64,000 nucleotides of DNA, taken from the NCBI RefSeq assembly GCF_016907655.1, contig NZ_JAFBCL010000001.1:1984001-2048000 (forward strand), written 5' to 3'. This stretch comes from Saccharothrix algeriensis. Its GTDB lineage: Bacteria; Actinomycetota; Actinomycetes; Mycobacteriales; Pseudonocardiaceae. The notes beneath the pieces were generated by a model. That model made no database searches. It was given only the letters and a program-made list of their open reading frames with translations, and was not told where the DNA came from. Made by a program: the position numbers and the translations under genes. Within the stretch, counting starts at the first letter, position 1. Every line of letters starts with the position of its first letter. Shown here one piece after another: positions 7,974 through 15,883 of the stretch.

Positions 7974-9053
7974 GTGAGCAGCAAGCGCAGCACCCTGACC
8001 AGATCGTTGGCCTTACTGACCGCGCTCGTGGCGCTCGCCGCGTGCTCACGGGCCGGCGGTGACGCCGGCGACCAGCCCGCCCGGGACAAGGGGCCGGCCG
8101 CCGAGGTCCGCCTCGGCTACTTCCCCAACGTCACCCACGCCACCGCGCTCGTCGGGGTGGACAAGGGCCTGTACGCCAAGGAGCTGGGCGGCACCAAGCT
8201 CACGACGCAGACCTTCAACGCCGGTCCCGAGGCGGTCAACGCGCTGCTCGGCGAGTCGCTGGACGTGACGTTCATCGGCTCGGGGCCGGCCATCAACGCC
8301 TACGCCAAGTCCAAGGGCCAGGCGGTGCGACTGGTGGCCGGCGCGACCTCGGGCGGCGCGCAGCTGGTGGTCAAGCCGGAGATCGGCTCGCCGGCGGACC
8401 TCAAGGGCAAGGTCGTCACGACGCCGCAGCTGGGCAACACGCAGGACGTGGCGCTGAAGAAGTGGCTGTCGGACCAGCAGTTGGCCATCGGGGCGGCGCC
8501 CGACCAGGTCAACGTGACCAACACGGAGAACGCGCAGTCGCTCGACCTGTTCCGCCGGGGCGACGTGCAGGGCGCGTGGGCGCCCGAGCCGTGGTCGTCG
8601 CGGCTGGTGCTGGACGCGGGCGCCAAGGTGCTGCTGGACGAGGAGTCCCTGTGGGAGGGCGGCCGGTTCCCGACCACGGTGCTGCTGGTGCGCACGCAGT
8701 TCCTGCGCGAGCACCCGCAGACCGTCGAGGCGCTGCTGCGCGGCCACCTGGCGGCGACGGACTTCGCGGTGGGCGACAAGGCGGAGGCCAAGCGGATCGT
8801 CAACGGCGCGCTGAAGGCGCTGACCGGCAAGGCGCTCGGCGACCAGGTGCTGGACCGGGCCTTCGACAACATCGAACTCACGCTCGACCCGCAGGCCGGG
8901 GCCTTCCCGCGGTTGGCGCAGGACGCGGTCGCCGCGGGCGTCGTCAAGGAAGCCGCGGACGTCACCGGCATCGCGGACTTCACGCTGCTCAACAAGGTGC
9001 TCTCGGCCGCGGGCAAACAGCCCGTGGACACCGCCGGACTGGACAAGAAGTAA
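7974..9053 (+). CDS. ABC transporter substrate-binding lipoprotein, sulfonate/nitrate/taurine type
   Basis: Extracytoplasmic binding lipoprotein of a sulfur-compound importer. The signal peptide ends in a lipobox with the lipid-modified C24 (LVALAAC). The mature part has GYFPNVTHATALVGVDKGLY and FIGSGPAINAY, typical of the SsuA/TauA periplasmic-binding fold (NMT1-like). 359 residues from a GTG with AGAAAGG upstream. It follows cysN by 25 bases and precedes the ATPase by 22. No desulfonating monooxygenase (SsuD, TauD) is present here, so the ligand (sulfonate, sulfate ester or sulfate) is open. Confidence 0.9.
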   Translation: MSSKRSTLTRSLALLTALVALAACSRAGGDAGDQPARDKGPAAEVRLGYFPNVTHATALVGVDKGLYAKELGGTKLTTQTFNAGPEAVNALLGESLDVTFIGSGPAINAYAKSKGQAVRLVAGATSGGAQLVVKPEIGSPADLKGKVVTTPQLGNTQDVALKKWLSDQQLAIGAAPDQVNVTNTENAQSLDLFRRGDVQGAWAPEPWSSRLVLDAGAKVLLDEESLWEGGRFPTTVLLVRTQFLREHPQTVEALLRGHLAATDFAVGDKAEAKRIVNGALKALTGKALGDQVLDRAFDNIELTLDPQAGAFPRLAQDAVAAGVVKEAADVTGIADFTLLNKVLSAAGKQPVDTAGLDKK

Positions 9054-9075
9054 CTCAGGGGAAGGCAGGCACACC

Positions 9076-9861
9076 ATGACCGCCACGCTTGAGAACACGC
9101 CGAGGTCCACAGTGGACGCCGCCGTGACCTTGTCCGGCGTGCGGAAGTCCTTCGGGCACGGAGCCCACACGGTGACCGCGCTCGACGGCGTCGACCTGCG
9201 GGTCGCGCCCGGGGAGTTCGTGTGCCTGCTGGGCGCGTCCGGCTGCGGCAAGTCGACCTTGCTGAACCTGGTCGCCGGGCTGGACGCGCCCACCTCCGGC
9301 TCCATCGAGGTGACCACCTCCCGGCCCGCCGTGATGTTCCAGGAGGCCGCGCTGATGCCGTGGCTGACCGCGGCCCGCAACGTGGAGCTGCCGCTGCGGC
9401 TCGCGGGCCTCAAGCGCGGCGAGCGCCGGGAGAAGGCGGGCGAGCTGCTCTCGCTGGTGCGGCTGGACGGCGCGGGCAAGAAGCGCCCGCACGAGCTGTC
9501 CGGCGGCATGCGCCAGCGCGTGGCGCTGGCCCGCGCCCTGGCGTCGACCCTGGGCAGCGCCGAGGAGGGCACGCCCGGCCTGCTGCTGATGGACGAGCCG
9601 TTCGCGGCGCTGGACGCCATCACCCGCGACGTGCTCCAGGCCGAGCTGGTGCGGGTGTGGCAGGAGACGTCGACGGCGATCGTGTTCGTCACGCACGACG
9701 TGCGCGAGGCCGTGCGGCTGGCGCAGCGGGTCGTCCTGCTGTCCTCCCGCCCCGGCCGCGTGGTCCGCGAGTGGTCCACCGCCTCCGGGGACGAGACCGC
9801 CCTGATCACCGACATCACCAGCCGCCTGCGAGAGGTGATCAGTGGCCACGCCGCGGCTTGA
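9076..9861 (+). CDS. ABC transporter ATP-binding protein, SsuB/TauB type
   Basis: ATPase subunit of the sulfur importer, 261 residues. It shows Walker A GASGCGKST, Q-loop MFQEAALMPWL, signature LSGGMRQR, Walker B LLLMDEPFAALD and H-loop FVTHDV. The FQEAALMPW form of the Q-loop region is typical of the nitrate/sulfonate/taurine subfamily. The permease start lies 20 bases inside its 3' end, so the two are translationally coupled. Confidence 0.94.
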   Translation: MTATLENTPRSTVDAAVTLSGVRKSFGHGAHTVTALDGVDLRVAPGEFVCLLGASGCGKSTLLNLVAGLDAPTSGSIEVTTSRPAVMFQEAALMPWLTAARNVELPLRLAGLKRGERREKAGELLSLVRLDGAGKKRPHELSGGMRQRVALARALASTLGSAEEGTPGLLLMDEPFAALDAITRDVLQAELVRVWQETSTAIVFVTHDVREAVRLAQRVVLLSSRPGRVVREWSTASGDETALITDITSRLREVISGHAAA

Positions 9862-10717
9862 CAACGACCTGGCGGCGGTCGGCGCGGGTCTGGACGCGCT
9901 GGACGCGCCGACCCAGGAGCAGCGGCCCTCGCCGGCCAAGCGGTTCGTCCGCACCGGCCTGCCACCGCTGATCGCGTTCGCCCTGCTGCTGGGCGTGTGG
10001 CAGGCGCTGTGGGCGGCGGCGTTCTGGCCGGAGTACCAGCTGCCCTCCCCCGCCTCGGTGTGGGCGTCGGTGTCGGAGGCGATCGAGACCGGCCGGGCGT
10101 TCGACGTGCTGTGGACGTCGGTGCACCGGGCCGTGCTCGGCTTCCTCACGGCGGTGGTCATCGCCACGCCGCTGGGCCTGCTGATCGCCAAGGTGCGCGT
10201 GGTCCGCGCGGCCATCGGCTCGCTGCTGACCGGCCTGCAGTCGCTGCCGTCGGTGGCGTGGGTGCCGGCGGGCATCCTGTGGTTCGGCGCGACCCCGTCG
10301 ACGATCTACTTCGTGGTGCTGATGGGCTCGGTGCCGTCCATCGCCAACGGCCTCGTGGCGGGCGTCGACCAGATCCCCCCGCTGCTGCCGCGCGTCGGCC
10401 AGGCGCTGGGCGCGGGCAGGCTGGCGGCGGCCCGGCACATCCTGCTGCCGGCGGCGCTGCCCGGTTACCTGGCGGGCCTGAAGCAGGGCTGGGCGTTCTC
10501 GTGGCGCTCGCTGATGGCAGCGGAGATCATCGCGACCTCCCCGCAGCTGGGCGAGGGCCTGGGGCAGTACCTGCACAACGGGTCCTCGCTCAACGACATC
10601 TCCATGGTCATCGCGGCGATCTTCCTGATCCTGCTGGTGGGCGTGGGCATCGAGCTGCTGGTGTTCCGGCCGCTGGAGCGGGTCGTGCTGCGGGCCCGCG
10701 GGCTGGGTCCGCTGTGA
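9842..10717 (+). CDS. ABC transporter permease, SsuC/TauC type
   Basis: Inner-membrane subunit of the sulfur importer, 291 residues with about six hydrophobic segments. The EAA-type coupling helix is GQALGAGRLAAARHILLPAALP and the N-terminal tail is cytoplasmic (about 35 residues). The GTG start overlaps the ATPase gene by 20 bases in another frame. The stop overlaps the chelatase start as GTGA. Confidence 0.93.
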   Translation: MATPRLDNDLAAVGAGLDALDAPTQEQRPSPAKRFVRTGLPPLIAFALLLGVWQALWAAAFWPEYQLPSPASVWASVSEAIETGRAFDVLWTSVHRAVLGFLTAVVIATPLGLLIAKVRVVRAAIGSLLTGLQSLPSVAWVPAGILWFGATPSTIYFVVLMGSVPSIANGLVAGVDQIPPLLPRVGQALGAGRLAAARHILLPAALPGYLAGLKQGWAFSWRSLMAAEIIATSPQLGEGLGQYLHNGSSLNDISMVIAAIFLILLVGVGIELLVFRPLERVVLRARGLGPL

Positions 10718-11442
10718 CGGCGCTGGTGGCCGTGGCGCACGGCAGCCGCGACCCGCGCTCGGCGGCGACCGTGCACGCCCTGCTGGACGTGGTGCGGGCG
10801 CTGCGGCCCTCGCTGGACGTGCGCGGGTCGTTCCTGGACCTGTCCGCGCCCCGGCTCGGCGACGTGCTGCGGGCCGCGCACGGCGACGGCCACCGGTCGG
10901 CGGTGGTCGTCCCCCTGCTGCTGGGCAAAGCCTTCCACGCCCGCGTGGACGTGCCGGGCGCGGTGGCGGAGGCGCGGCTGCCCTCGCTGGAGGTGACGAT
11001 CTCCGACGTCCTGGGCCCCGACCCGCGGCTGGAGTCGGCGGCCCTGCGCCGCCTGGCCTCCGCCGGCGTCGGACCGGACCGCGAGTGGGGCGTCGTGCTG
11101 GCGGGCGCGGGCTCCTCGCACGCCCCGGCCAACGCCCTGGTGACCTCCATCGCCGAGCGCTGGGCGCGGGAGTCGCGCTGGGCGGGCGCGCAGGCGGCCT
11201 TCGCCTCCACCGCGGCGCCCGACGTGCCCACGGCCGTGGCCCGCCTGCGGGCCCTCGGCGCGCGCCGCGTCGCGGTGGCCTCGTGGTTCCTGGCGCCGGG
11301 CCTGCTCCCCGACCGCGTGGCGGCGCTGGCGGGCGAGGACGCGGTCGTCGCGGCGCCGCTGGGCCCCGACCCGGAGGTGGCGGAACTGGTCCTGCACCGC
11401 TTCGACCAGGCCGCGGCGGCCGGCCTCGCCCGCTCGGCCTAG
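10714..11442 (+). CDS. Sirohydrochlorin chelatase (CbiX/SirB family)
   Basis: Inserts Fe2+ into sirohydrochlorin to make siroheme, the cofactor of the operon's sulfite reductase; cytoplasmic. Two half-repeats are visible in 242 residues. The N-terminal half starts VAVAHGSRDPRS with the metal-binding His, followed by PLLLGKAFHARVDVPG. The second half has VVLAGAGSSHAPAN and ASWFLAPGLLPDRV. Its position as last gene of the sulfur operon, coupled to the permease by GTGA, supports Fe over Co as the metal, though CbiX proteins for cobalamin look alike. Confidence 0.92.
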   Translation: MTALVAVAHGSRDPRSAATVHALLDVVRALRPSLDVRGSFLDLSAPRLGDVLRAAHGDGHRSAVVVPLLLGKAFHARVDVPGAVAEARLPSLEVTISDVLGPDPRLESAALRRLASAGVGPDREWGVVLAGAGSSHAPANALVTSIAERWARESRWAGAQAAFASTAAPDVPTAVARLRALGARRVAVASWFLAPGLLPDRVAALAGEDAVVAAPLGPDPEVAELVLHRFDQAAAAGLARSA

Positions 11443-11449
11443 GCGGGCA

Positions 11450-11484
11450 CGTCCCGGGGCGCCCGTTCGCGGCGGCCCGGGACG
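11450..11484. terminator. Terminator hairpin between sulfur operon and MarR gene
   Basis: CGTCCCGGG (11450-11458) pairs with CCCGGGACG (11476-11484). It lies between two convergent genes and so could serve both. No U-tract. Confidence 0.55.
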
Positions 11485-11486
11485 CG

Positions 11487-11936
11487 TCAGTCCGCGTCCA
11501 GGGCCGCGATGAGGCGGTCCATCACGGCCAGCGCGGTGCGCAGCTCGTCCAGGTCCACCTGCGCCGAGATCCGGTCGGCCCACGCGTGCTGCGCCTCGCG
11601 CAGGCGGGCCACGGCCGCGCGACCCGCCGGCGTCGGCCGGAAGAGCTTGGCCCGGCGGTGGGCGGGGTTGGGCAGGTACTCGGCCAGCCCCCGGTCCACC
11701 AGCACGTCCGCGATGCGCTGGACGCTCTGCCGGGCCAGGCCCATCTCCCGGGCGATGCCGGCGACCGGCAGGGGTTCGCGCAGGACCGCGCCGAGGACCT
11801 GCCACCACGCCGCCGTGAGCCCCACCGGCCTCGTCATCACCTCGGCGGCGCTCAGGAAGCCGCCGTAGAGGCGGAAGGTGCGCATGACCACGTGGGTCAG
11901 CACGTCCCCCGCCTCCGTGCGCGGCTCGACCCTCAC
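11487..11936 (-). CDS. MarR family transcriptional regulator
   Basis: 149-residue winged-helix regulator. PVAGIAREMGLARQSVQRIADVL forms the recognition helix region, followed by the wing NPAHRRAKLFRPTPAG. The GTG start overlaps the stop of the upstream DJ-1 gene (GTGA), so both are one transcript. Two TGACAG-N4-CTGTCA palindromes lie at the start of that transcript and are the obvious operator. No ligand is evident. Confidence 0.92.
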   Translation of the reverse strand: MRVEPRTEAGDVLTHVVMRTFRLYGGFLSAAEVMTRPVGLTAAWWQVLGAVLREPLPVAGIAREMGLARQSVQRIADVLVDRGLAEYLPNPAHRRAKLFRPTPAGRAAVARLREAQHAWADRISAQVDLDELRTALAVMDRLIAALDAD

Positions 11937-12556
11937 GCCAGGGTCGCCCGGAGCCGGTCGACCCACACCGGGTCGCCGGTGCGGAACAGGCCGTACCAGG
12001 CTTCGAGCACCGCCGGTTCGTACAGGTCCAGCTCGGCGAAGACCTCGCGGGCGAACTCCAGGGCGCCCGCGCCCCCGGCGGTGATCAGGCCGCCGGCGCG
12101 GACCACCCGCTCGTCGCTGAAGTGCGCGGACCCGGCGTACCCGGGCGCCGTCTCCAGCTCCTGCACGGCGTTGCCGGTGTGCGGGCGGTCGTCGAGCAGG
12201 CCCTCGGCGGCCAGGCCGAGGGTCGCGCCGCAGATGGCCGCCACCGGCACGCCCGCCGCCAGCCACCGCCGCGCCGCCGCGCCGAACTCCGCGTTGCCCC
12301 CGTCGGTCCAGCTGTCCGCGCCGGGCAGCAGCAGCATCGCGCTGTCGGCCGGGTCGACGTCGGCCAGGCGCAGGTCGGGCAGCAGCCGCACGCCGCCCAT
12401 GGTGGTGACCGGGTCGAGCGTCGCGGCGACGGTCCGGACCCGGTACCGGCCGGGCACCTTCTGGAACGCCGGGCTGTTGATGCGGGCCACGGCGAAGCCG
12501 TGCTCCCAGTCGGCGAGCGTGTGGTACAGGGCGAGGTGGACCGTGCGCGGATTCAT
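11933..12556 (-). CDS. DJ-1/PfpI family protein
   Basis: Class I glutamine-amidotransferase-like fold of the DJ-1/PfpI superfamily, 207 residues. The nucleophile elbow is AAICGATLGLA, with the conserved reactive Cys. MLLLPGADSW supplies the preceding strand. Members include glyoxalase III, isonitrile hydratase and transcription regulators; there is no AraC-type DNA-binding domain here. It is first in a two-gene unit with the MarR regulator, and its ATG overlaps one of two operator palindromes. The reaction is unknown, but regulation by a small-molecule-responsive MarR suggests a detoxifying role (inference). Confidence 0.88.
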   Translation of the reverse strand: MNPRTVHLALYHTLADWEHGFAVARINSPAFQKVPGRYRVRTVAATLDPVTTMGGVRLLPDLRLADVDPADSAMLLLPGADSWTDGGNAEFGAAARRWLAAGVPVAAICGATLGLAAEGLLDDRPHTGNAVQELETAPGYAGSAHFSDERVVRAGGLITAGGAGALEFAREVFAELDLYEPAVLEAWYGLFRTGDPVWVDRLRATLA

Positions 12557-12590
12557 GACAGCACCCTGTCATGTTGACAGCTCGCTGTCA
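12556..12590. promoter_or_regulatory. Two tandem MarR-type operator palindromes
   Basis: Two perfect 16-bp palindromes of the same form, TGACAG-N4-CTGTCA, lie at 12556-12571 and 12575-12590, 19 bp centre to centre (about two helical turns). The first overlaps the start codon of the DJ-1 gene. The second lies 27 bp before the enoyl-CoA hydratase ATG. Binding of the MarR protein encoded here could therefore repress both divergent units. Confidence 0.72.
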
Positions 12591-12617
12591 AAGGTCCGGC
12601 CTCGTAGAGTGCGGGCC

Positions 12618-13394
12618 ATGGCAGACGAGCTGGTCCACTACGAGGTGCGGCGTGGCATCGCGACGATCACGCTGGACTCCCCCCACAACCGCAACGCCCT
12701 GTCCGCGCGGCTGCGCGCCGAGCTGACCGGGCGCCTGGGCGCCGCCCTCGGCGACGACGGCGTGCGCGTCGTCGTGCTCAGCCACACCGGCCCGGTGTTC
12801 TGCTCGGGCATGGACCTGAAGGAGGCCGGCGGCGCGAGCGCCGACCAGCAGGGGGTCAACGAGTTCCCCGCCATCCTCGAACAGCTGTGGACCAGCCCCA
12901 AGCCGGTCGTCGCCCGGATCGCCGGCCCGGCCCGCGCGGGCGGGGTGGGGCTGGTGGCCGCGTGCGACATCGCGGTGGCCGCCGACACGGCGACGTTCGC
13001 GTTCAGCGAGGTCCGCATCGGCGTCGTGCCCGCCGTCATCTCGGTGACCGTGCTGCCCCGCCTGCTGCCGCGCGCCGCGCACGAGCTGTTCCTCACCGGC
13101 GAAGCGTTCGACGCCCGGCGGGCGCGGGAGATCGGGCTGGTCAACGCCGCCGTCGCCGCCGAGGAGCTGGACGCCGAGGTCGCCCGCTACACCGACATGC
13201 TGGCGCTGGGCGCGCCGAACGCCCTGGCCGCCACCAAGCGGATGCTCCAGGAGCCCCGGCGCGCCAACCTCGGCGAGGTGTTCGCCGACATGCTGGAGCT
13301 GTCCGCGCGGCACTTCGGCGGGCCGGAGGGCCAGGAGGGCATCGCCGCGTTCGTGGGCAAGCGCAAGCCGTCCTGGGTGCCGGACGCGGACTGA
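12618..13394 (+). CDS. Enoyl-CoA hydratase/isomerase family protein
   Basis: Crotonase-fold protein of 258 residues. The first oxyanion-hole segment is FCSGMDLKEAGG. The second is AGPARAGGVGLVAACDIAVA, with FAFSEVRIGVVPAVIS after it. The catalytic glutamates of classical hydratases are not all obvious: the residue after GVGL is V/A rather than the usual acidic pattern. It may therefore be an isomerase, hydrolase or other crotonase. It starts at ATG 12618, just after the paired MarR operators, and is divergent from the DJ-1/MarR unit. Confidence 0.87.
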   Translation: MADELVHYEVRRGIATITLDSPHNRNALSARLRAELTGRLGAALGDDGVRVVVLSHTGPVFCSGMDLKEAGGASADQQGVNEFPAILEQLWTSPKPVVARIAGPARAGGVGLVAACDIAVAADTATFAFSEVRIGVVPAVISVTVLPRLLPRAAHELFLTGEAFDARRAREIGLVNAAVAAEELDAEVARYTDMLALGAPNALAATKRMLQEPRRANLGEVFADMLELSARHFGGPEGQEGIAAFVGKRKPSWVPDAD

Positions 13395-13406
13395 GAGCGG
13401 GGCCCG

Positions 13407-13676
13407 TCAGCCGGGGCGGCGCACGGTCAGCGTCCGCCGCCCCGACGACATGGCCTCCTCGGCGTCGGCGAGCACCGCCGCCACGTCCTCGTCGCCGCCC
13501 TCCCACACGAGCACGTGCTCGCCGGGCGGCAGCCACGACAGGTCGGTCAGGCAGTCGTACAGCGCGTCCAGGTTCTGCCCGTAGTAGTCCGGGAAGCCCA
13601 TCGCCTCCCCGATCGCCGCCAGCGCGGCCGACTTCGACCGCGCACCGGGCCGCACCACGTGCCGGTAGGCGCTCAC
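13407..13676 (-). CDS. Barstar family ribonuclease inhibitor
   Basis: 89-residue barstar-like protein. SKSAALAAIGEAMGFPDYYGQNLDALYDCL matches the barstar helix that plugs the barnase active site, with the conserved YYGxNxDALYDCL. It starts with GTG overlapping the stop of the RNase gene by four bases, so inhibitor and enzyme are made together. It would protect the cytoplasm before the RNase is exported. Confidence 0.93.
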   Translation of the reverse strand: MSAYRHVVRPGARSKSAALAAIGEAMGFPDYYGQNLDALYDCLTDLSWLPPGEHVLVWEGGDEDVAAVLADAEEAMSSGRRTLTVRRPG

Positions 13677-14131
13677 CGGGTCACGTCCACGACGACGAAC
13701 GACGCGTAGTGGTCGCCGGTGTAGTACACCTCGTCGCTCGACCCGGTGACCAACCGCCGCGCGCCCCGGTCGGGGCTGCCCGGCGTGGGCACCGTGTACT
13801 CGCGGTAGTAGTCGCCGTCCTTCGCGGGCAGCCGCTTCTCCCGGTTGCGGAACGTCACCCCGTCGTTGCGCGGGTGCGGGAACGGCCCGCCGCTCCGGAT
13901 CAGCCCCCACGTCGTCGCCGCCTCGGCGGGCAGGCCGGACAGCCCCTCCACCGGCAGGCCGGAGGCCGCGCCGGGCACCTCGCGGGCCGACGGCCCGGAC
14001 GAGGGCGCGCGCGTGGACGTGGTGGTGGGCGCCGGTTCGGAGAACCCCCCGAGGTCCTTGGCGAAGTAGCCGACCACGACCAGCGCGATCAGGCCCAGGA
14101 GAGCGGCGGTGAGGCGCCGGGCGGGAGTCAC
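13673..14131 (-). CDS. Secreted barnase-like guanyl-specific ribonuclease
   Basis: 152 residues. An N-terminal signal/anchor helix (LTAALLGLIALVVVGYFA) is followed by a Pro/Ser/Thr-rich spacer and a microbial RNase (N1/T1/barnase) domain. Likely catalytic residues are E in YYREYTVPTPG, R in GARRLV and H141 in YYTGDHYASF, matching Glu73, Arg87 and His102 of barnase in order. Export, or membrane tethering with the enzyme outside, is expected. It is translationally coupled to the downstream barstar gene. It could act in nutrient scavenging or competition. Confidence 0.9.
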   Translation of the reverse strand: MTPARRLTAALLGLIALVVVGYFAKDLGGFSEPAPTTTSTRAPSSGPSAREVPGAASGLPVEGLSGLPAEAATTWGLIRSGGPFPHPRNDGVTFRNREKRLPAKDGDYYREYTVPTPGSPDRGARRLVTGSSDEVYYTGDHYASFVVVDVTR

Positions 14132-14141
14132 GCCCGCCAGC

Positions 14142-14369
14142 CTACGAAGGCAGCCCGGCGCCCGCCTTCTCGGGCTCGGCGGTCGTGTCCAGCGGCGGAG
14201 CCGGGTTGAACCGGGAGGACACGTTGTCCACCACCCGGTCGATCAGCCGCGCCGCGCCCAGGCACAGCGGCAGCAGGACACCCATGAGCAGCGCGAACTG
14301 CAACGGGAAGGGCAACTGGGCGAGCCACAGCTCCACCCCGTCCCACCACTTCGCGATCGCCTCCGGCAC
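14142..14369 (-). CDS. Small single-pass membrane protein
   Basis: 75 residues, GTG start. One membrane helix (PFPLQFALLMGVLLPLCLGAA, about 21-41) is followed by a polar tail with acidic and proline residues. It lies 10 bases upstream of the RNase gene on the same strand, so it is probably co-transcribed with RNase and barstar. I do not recognise a family. A role in anchoring or release of the RNase is only a guess from position. Confidence 0.6.
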   Translation of the reverse strand: MPEAIAKWWDGVELWLAQLPFPLQFALLMGVLLPLCLGAARLIDRVVDNVSSRFNPAPPLDTTAEPEKAGAGLPS

Positions 14370-14437
14370 GGCACCGAGCCTACTGTCGTGACGCGGTTCA
14401 CCGCACAGCGATCCCCGCCACCGGTAGGTTCCCGGTC

Positions 14438-15406
14438 ATGTTCGCCGTCTACGCAGCCGAGCCGAGCCCGCAGGACCCCATCGCCGCCCTGCGCGCGGGC
14501 GACCGCCCGGACCCGGAGGCGCCGGCCGGCTGGGTGCGGGTCGCGGTGCGGGCGGCCAGCCTGAACATGCACGACCTGTGGACGCTGCGGGGCGTCGGCA
14601 TCAAGGCCGACCGGTTCCCGATGATCCTGGGCTGCGACGGGGCGGGCGTGCTCGACGACGGCACCGAGGTCGTGCTGCACCCGGTGATCGGCGACCCGGC
14701 GTGGAGCGGCGACGAGACCCTCGACCCGGGCCGCACCCTGCTGACCGAGAAGCACCAGGGCACCTTCGCCGACCACGTGGTGGTGCCCGCGCGCAACGCG
14801 CTGCCCAAGCCCGCCGACCTGTCGTTCGCCGAGGCCGCCTGCATGGGCACGGCGTGGCTGACGGCCTACCGGATGCTGTTCGTGAAGTCCGGCCTGCGCC
14901 CGGGGCAGACCATGCTCGTGCAGGGCGCGTCCGGCGGCGTGGCCACGGCGCTGGTCCAGCTCGGCCGCGCGGCGGGCTACCGCGTGTGGGTGACCGGCCG
15001 CACCGAGGAGAAGCGCGCGCTCGCCGAGTCCCTGGGCGCCCACGCCTCCTTCGAGCCCGGCGCGCGCCTGCCCGAACGGGTCGACGCCGTGTTCGAGACC
15101 GTCGGCAAGGCCACCTGGTCGCACTCGATGAAGTCGCTCAAGCCCGGCGGCATCGTGGTGATCTCCGGCGCGACGAGCGGTGACGCCACGGCGGCCGAGC
15201 TGCAGCGGCTGTTCTTCCTCCAGCTGCGCGTGGTCGGCTCCACCATGGGCACCCGCGAGGAACTGGGCGACCTGCTGTCGTTCTGCGCCCTGAACGACCT
15301 GCGCCCGCAGATCGGCTCCACCCTGCCCCTGGACCGCGCCGAGGAGGGCTTCCGCGCCATGCTCGACGGCGAAACCGCCGGCAAGATCGTGTTCACCAGG
15401 GACTAG
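14438..15406 (+). CDS. Zinc-binding dehydrogenase / quinone oxidoreductase (MDR superfamily)
   Basis: 322-residue medium-chain dehydrogenase/reductase. The catalytic GroES-like half has NMHDLWTLRG and MILGCDGAGVL. The Rossmann half has the NADP-binding loop MLVQGASGGVATALVQLG and VDAVFETVGKATW. The structural-zinc cysteine cluster is absent, which fits the QOR or zinc-independent branch. Substrate unknown. The start is ATG 14438; the gene is alone on its strand and is followed by the long inverted-repeat element. Confidence 0.9.
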   Translation: MFAVYAAEPSPQDPIAALRAGDRPDPEAPAGWVRVAVRAASLNMHDLWTLRGVGIKADRFPMILGCDGAGVLDDGTEVVLHPVIGDPAWSGDETLDPGRTLLTEKHQGTFADHVVVPARNALPKPADLSFAEAACMGTAWLTAYRMLFVKSGLRPGQTMLVQGASGGVATALVQLGRAAGYRVWVTGRTEEKRALAESLGAHASFEPGARLPERVDAVFETVGKATWSHSMKSLKPGGIVVISGATSGDATAAELQRLFFLQLRVVGSTMGTREELGDLLSFCALNDLRPQIGSTLPLDRAEEGFRAMLDGETAGKIVFTRD

Positions 15407-15458
15407 ATCCAGCCAAGGCAGCACCCGAAGAAGAAGAATTTCAAAGGGTCCTGAGCAA

Positions 15459-15883
15459 CTTGACGGCAGAAGGGCGAGCACGGAGCCAGCGTGCGCCATG
15501 AGCACGCAGGTCTGGACTCAAGCCGGGAACACTAAGCAGGGTGACCCAATCGTCGGGAAAACCTTTGCCCTGCCGGGGGACGGCTGTCAGCGGGAGCCGC
15601 CGCCCGCAGAGCAACCTCCCCAGCGTGCCAGGTCGCGGTGCTCTTCCCGGCGGTTTCCCGGCGGTTTCCTGGGCAATCCGCGTTTTCCCGCGACGCAACA
15701 ACGAGAACCCGCCACTCCGTCAGCTGGGGAGGTTGCTCTGCGGGCGGCGGGTCACGTGCCGCCCGTCCCCCGGCAGTCAGAGGTTTCCCGATGATGGGGT
15801 CACTTTGCCTAGTGTCCCCGGCTTGAGCCCGGACCTGCGTGCTCATGGCGCGTTGAGTCCGTGCTCGCCCTTCTGCCGTCAAG
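15459..15883. repeat. Long imperfect inverted-repeat element (MITE-like)
   Basis: The left arm (15459-15624, 166 nt) is the near-exact reverse complement of the right arm (15723-15883, 161 nt), with scattered mismatches and small indels. About 98 nt separate them. Blocks such as TTGACGGCAGAAGGGCGAGC and GCAGAGCAACCTCCCCAGC are shared exactly. The transcript of either strand could fold into one huge hairpin. Because of the symmetry, both strands show similar short open frames beginning MSTQV. No transposase is present. It could be a non-autonomous mobile element, a REP-like family or a structured RNA. No clear target-site duplication was found at the ends. Confidence 0.72.

Noticed and set aside
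5516-8089. 857-codon open frame on the minus strand across cysH, cysD and cysN
   Set aside because: Shadow of the real + strand genes, caused by high GC; the product is His/Arg/Val-rich nonsense without motifs.
13407-14131. Intracellular toxin-antitoxin reading of the RNase/barstar pair
   Set aside because: The RNase has an export helix and spacer, so a secreted enzyme with cytoplasmic protection fits better.
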